14,867 bases of DNA, from NCBI GenBank assembly GCA_029289015.1, contig JARFUL010000320.1, positions 1 through 14,867 on the forward strand, given 5' to 3'. Positions within the stretch are counted from its first letter, which is position 1. Each line of letters opens with the position of its first letter. Source of the stretch: Syntrophobacteria bacterium. GTDB lineage: Bacteria; Desulfobacterota; Syntrophobacteria; JARFUL01. Positions 13,418 to 14,867 of the stretch are shown here, in pieces. The notes under the pieces were generated by a model. It did not search any database. It saw only the letters and a list, made by a program, of their open reading frames with translations, and was not told the DNA's origin. The position numbers and the translations under genes were made by a program.

Positions 13418-13482
13418 TATCCCCCAAGAGCGAAGTAACAGAGCCCTTTTTGTCCCGCGCCAACGGGGCCTTTGGTTGCACC

Positions 13483-13512
13483 TTGCTGGTAAGAGCCCGG
13501 GCGGTGTATTCT
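13483..13512 (+). promoter_or_regulatory. Weak promoter candidate for the ABM-domain gene
   Basis: TTGCTG (13483-13488) and TATTCT (13507-13512, 4/6) are 18 bp apart. A promoter is expected here because the glnA terminator lies upstream. The -35 match is poor. Confidence 0.25.
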
Positions 13513-13561
13513 GAAAGGAGGATGAGTCTTTTCGGGGCCATGCTTTCAAAGGGGGTGGGGT

Positions 13562-13849
13562 ATGACCGTAAGGGTGCTCATCGAAAGGGAGATCCTTCCG
13601 GGCAAGGAAGGGATGATGGTGGAGCTCCTCTACAGGCTGAGGCGCAGGGCCATGAAGCAGGACGGCTACATCTCGGGGCAGACCCTTTACGCGGTGGACA
13701 ACCCGAGGAGGGTCCTGGTCATCAGCACCTGGAGGTCCGTCGAGGACTGGAACGGCTGGGCCGAAGACCCGGTCCGCACCGAGATTGAGGAGAAGGTGAA
13801 TTCTATCCTGATCGCTCCCGCAAGCTACCGCGTCTATTCCTACATGTAA
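13562..13849 (+). CDS. Antibiotic biosynthesis monooxygenase (ABM)-domain protein
   Basis: The product (95 aa) is a single ABM/dimeric alpha-beta-barrel domain. It opens with the first strand TVRVLIEREILPGKEG, continues with the helix MMVELLYRLRRRAMKQDGYISGQTLYAV, then has the family's RVLVISTWRSVEDWNGWAEDP and ends SILIAPASYRVYSYM. ABM proteins include cofactor-free monooxygenases and many small stress or quinone-linked proteins, but size and motifs do not reveal a substrate. A G-rich ribosome site (GGGGGTGGGG) precedes the ATG. An in-frame ATG at 13523 directly abuts GGAGG, too close for use, and adds no family-like residues. Confidence 0.82.
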   Translation: MTVRVLIEREILPGKEGMMVELLYRLRRRAMKQDGYISGQTLYAVDNPRRVLVISTWRSVEDWNGWAEDPVRTEIEEKVNSILIAPASYRVYSYM

Positions 13850-13967
13850 CCGCCCGGGACATCCTAGCAGGAAAACCAAAGAGCAGCGCAAAAGGGCCCC
13901 TGGCCCAGAGCACACCGGTTTGGCCTCTCTTGGCCCGGACTTAAGACCGAAAGGGCCACACAGAGCC

Positions 13968-13996
13968 TTGTCATCTCAGGCCTTTTAAGGTAGGGT
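13968..13996 (+). promoter_or_regulatory. Promoter candidate for the SPOR-domain gene
   Basis: TTGTCA (13968-13973, 5/6) and TAGGGT (13991-13996, 3/6) are separated by 17 bp. The predicted leader of about 100 nt holds the inverted repeat GCCTCC-T-GGAGGC (14012-14024). The rest of the 250-bp gap shows only a small GGGCC/GGCCC hairpin (13894-13906). Confidence 0.25.
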
Positions 13997-14099
13997 GAGG
14001 GAGCGTTGTCCGCCTCCTGGAGGCAGCGGCATGGCACCTTGTCCACCCCCTACTCGCGCGGGTGCGCGGCCCGGGGAGAAAGGAGCTTTGACCCGCGAG

Positions 14100-14855
14100 A
14101 TGAGTGACGAGGCGAACGATACGTTTGAACTTGACGAGGAAGAAGAGACCCAGGAGGACCAGCGGACCCCCAAAGACCGCGGCTCCCTGGCCGGCAAGCT
14201 CCTCATTGCCCTCCTTTTGATCCTGATCTTTACCCAGGGCATCCTGACCTGGAAGGTCATGACCATGAGCTCCGAGCAGGTGGTGGTGAGGAGCGGCCCC
14301 GCGCCTGTGCAGCAGGAGTCCGGGGAGTACGAGTCCCTGAGGAAGGACCTTCTCACCCTGAAGAAGCAGAAGGAGGAGTTGGAGTCCGTTCTCCCGGGCC
14401 TCAAGTACGAGGTCTCCGTCCTCATAGAGCAGGCGGAGAACCTCAAGTCCACGGTAAAGAGACTGCAAAAGGTCAAGACCCGCAAGGCCCCCGCGAAGAA
14501 AAAGGACCAAAAGCCCGAAAAGAAGGCCCAGCCGGTGGTCGCGCCGGTAAAAAAGGCCGTAGCGAAAGAGAAGCCCGCGCCCGAGAAAGAATCAAAGAAG
14601 GTCGCGGCCCTGAAGAAGTACTGGACCCTTCACATCTGGTCCTTCAAGAGCCTGGACAACGCGAAGGATAAGGTGCGCGAGACCAAGAAAAAGGGAGCGC
14701 CCGCGTACTACAGGCTTATGGAGGTCCCGGGCAAGGGCAAGTGGTTCAGGGTCTTCATCGGGAAGTATAAGACCCGGGAAGAGGCCGAGAAGGCCGGGGT
14801 CTCGCTCAAGGCCCGGGGGATCGTGGAATACTCCAAACCCACTGAGCTCGACTAG
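14100..14855 (+). CDS. SPOR-domain inner-membrane protein
   Basis: From the ATG at 14100 the product has 251 aa: an acidic cytoplasmic tail (MSDEANDTFELDEEEETQED), one membrane helix (GKLLIALLLILIFTQGILTW, about 32-51), a coiled coil (about 74-120, YESLRKDLLTLKKQKEELES), a Lys/Ala/Pro-rich linker (about 125-170) that can span the periplasm, and a C-terminal SPOR domain (about 173-248: YWTLHIWSFKSLDNAKDK, WFRVFIGKYKTREEAEKAG). SPOR domains bind denuded peptidoglycan glycan strands at the septum, so a role in division or envelope organisation is likely. The start is unsure: AAAGGAG lies 14 nt before this ATG. A TTG at 14088 and an ATG at 13995 are in frame, but the residues upstream of 14088 look non-coding. 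Confidence 0.82.
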   Translation: MSDEANDTFELDEEEETQEDQRTPKDRGSLAGKLLIALLLILIFTQGILTWKVMTMSSEQVVVRSGPAPVQQESGEYESLRKDLLTLKKQKEELESVLPGLKYEVSVLIEQAENLKSTVKRLQKVKTRKAPAKKKDQKPEKKAQPVVAPVKKAVAKEKPAPEKESKKVAALKKYWTLHIWSFKSLDNAKDKVRETKKKGAPAYYRLMEVPGKGKWFRVFIGKYKTREEAEKAGVSLKARGIVEYSKPTELD

Positions 14856-14867
14856 CGTCAGGGGACG

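Overview
The window is a GC-rich (about 60 % or more by eye), AGG/CTC/GTG-favouring bacterial chromosome segment with about a dozen genes on both strands. A class I-alpha glutamine synthetase under a textbook sigma-54 promoter, a SPOR-domain envelope protein, an ArnT-like glycosyltransferase, a WbpB/WbpD/WbpE-type sugar pathway and two activase-like radical SAM proteins suggest a Gram-negative, largely anaerobic lineage of the Desulfobacterota or Nitrospirota kind. That placement is inference, with low confidence at phylum level. No mobile element, CRISPR array, tRNA or rRNA was found.

Layout. 1-81 is the signal-peptide end of a minus-strand gene that leaves the window. 82-924 has no gene but holds a hairpin terminator with T6, a possible small RNA and a promoter with an inverted repeat in its spacer. 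925-2592 (+) is an ArnT/PMT-type membrane glycosyltransferase, convergent with a TPR lipid- or membrane-anchored protein (2659-3486, -). 3724-4023 (+) is a small conserved-type protein of unknown function. 4042-8517 (-) is a surface-polysaccharide block: a winged-helix/Rossmann regulator, a broken or fused sulfoquinovose-synthase/flippase ORF, a WbpB-WbpD fusion enzyme and a WbpE aminotransferase, the last two with a 4-bp ATGA overlap. 8660-10728 (-) is a pair of PflA-like radical SAM genes, divergent from an iron-sulfur flavoprotein (10938-11516, +). 11517-12027 is the glnA control region, 12028-13356 is glnA, 13562-13849 an ABM-domain protein, and 14100-14855 a SPOR-domain protein.

How the genes fit together. 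The WbpB-D and WbpE enzymes would turn a UDP-GlcNAcA-type sugar nucleotide into a 2,3-diacetamido uronate for a surface glycan. The dehydrogenase, the epimerase and the glycosyltransferases expected alongside them are missing here. The ORF between them and the regulator joins the N-terminal half of one gene to the C-terminal part of another, so this glycan island looks eroded, unless the join is an assembly error. The radical SAM pair and the divergent iron-sulfur flavoprotein look like a small anaerobic redox or maturation module with no identified substrate.

Most worth a second look: (1) the in-frame SQD1/flippase chimera; (2) a cysteine-motif N-terminus of the second radical SAM protein that is in frame but has no normal start codon, with a T5 run where one extra T would restore an ATG start; (3) the consensus sigma-54 site and the hairpin-rich 270-nt glnA leader.
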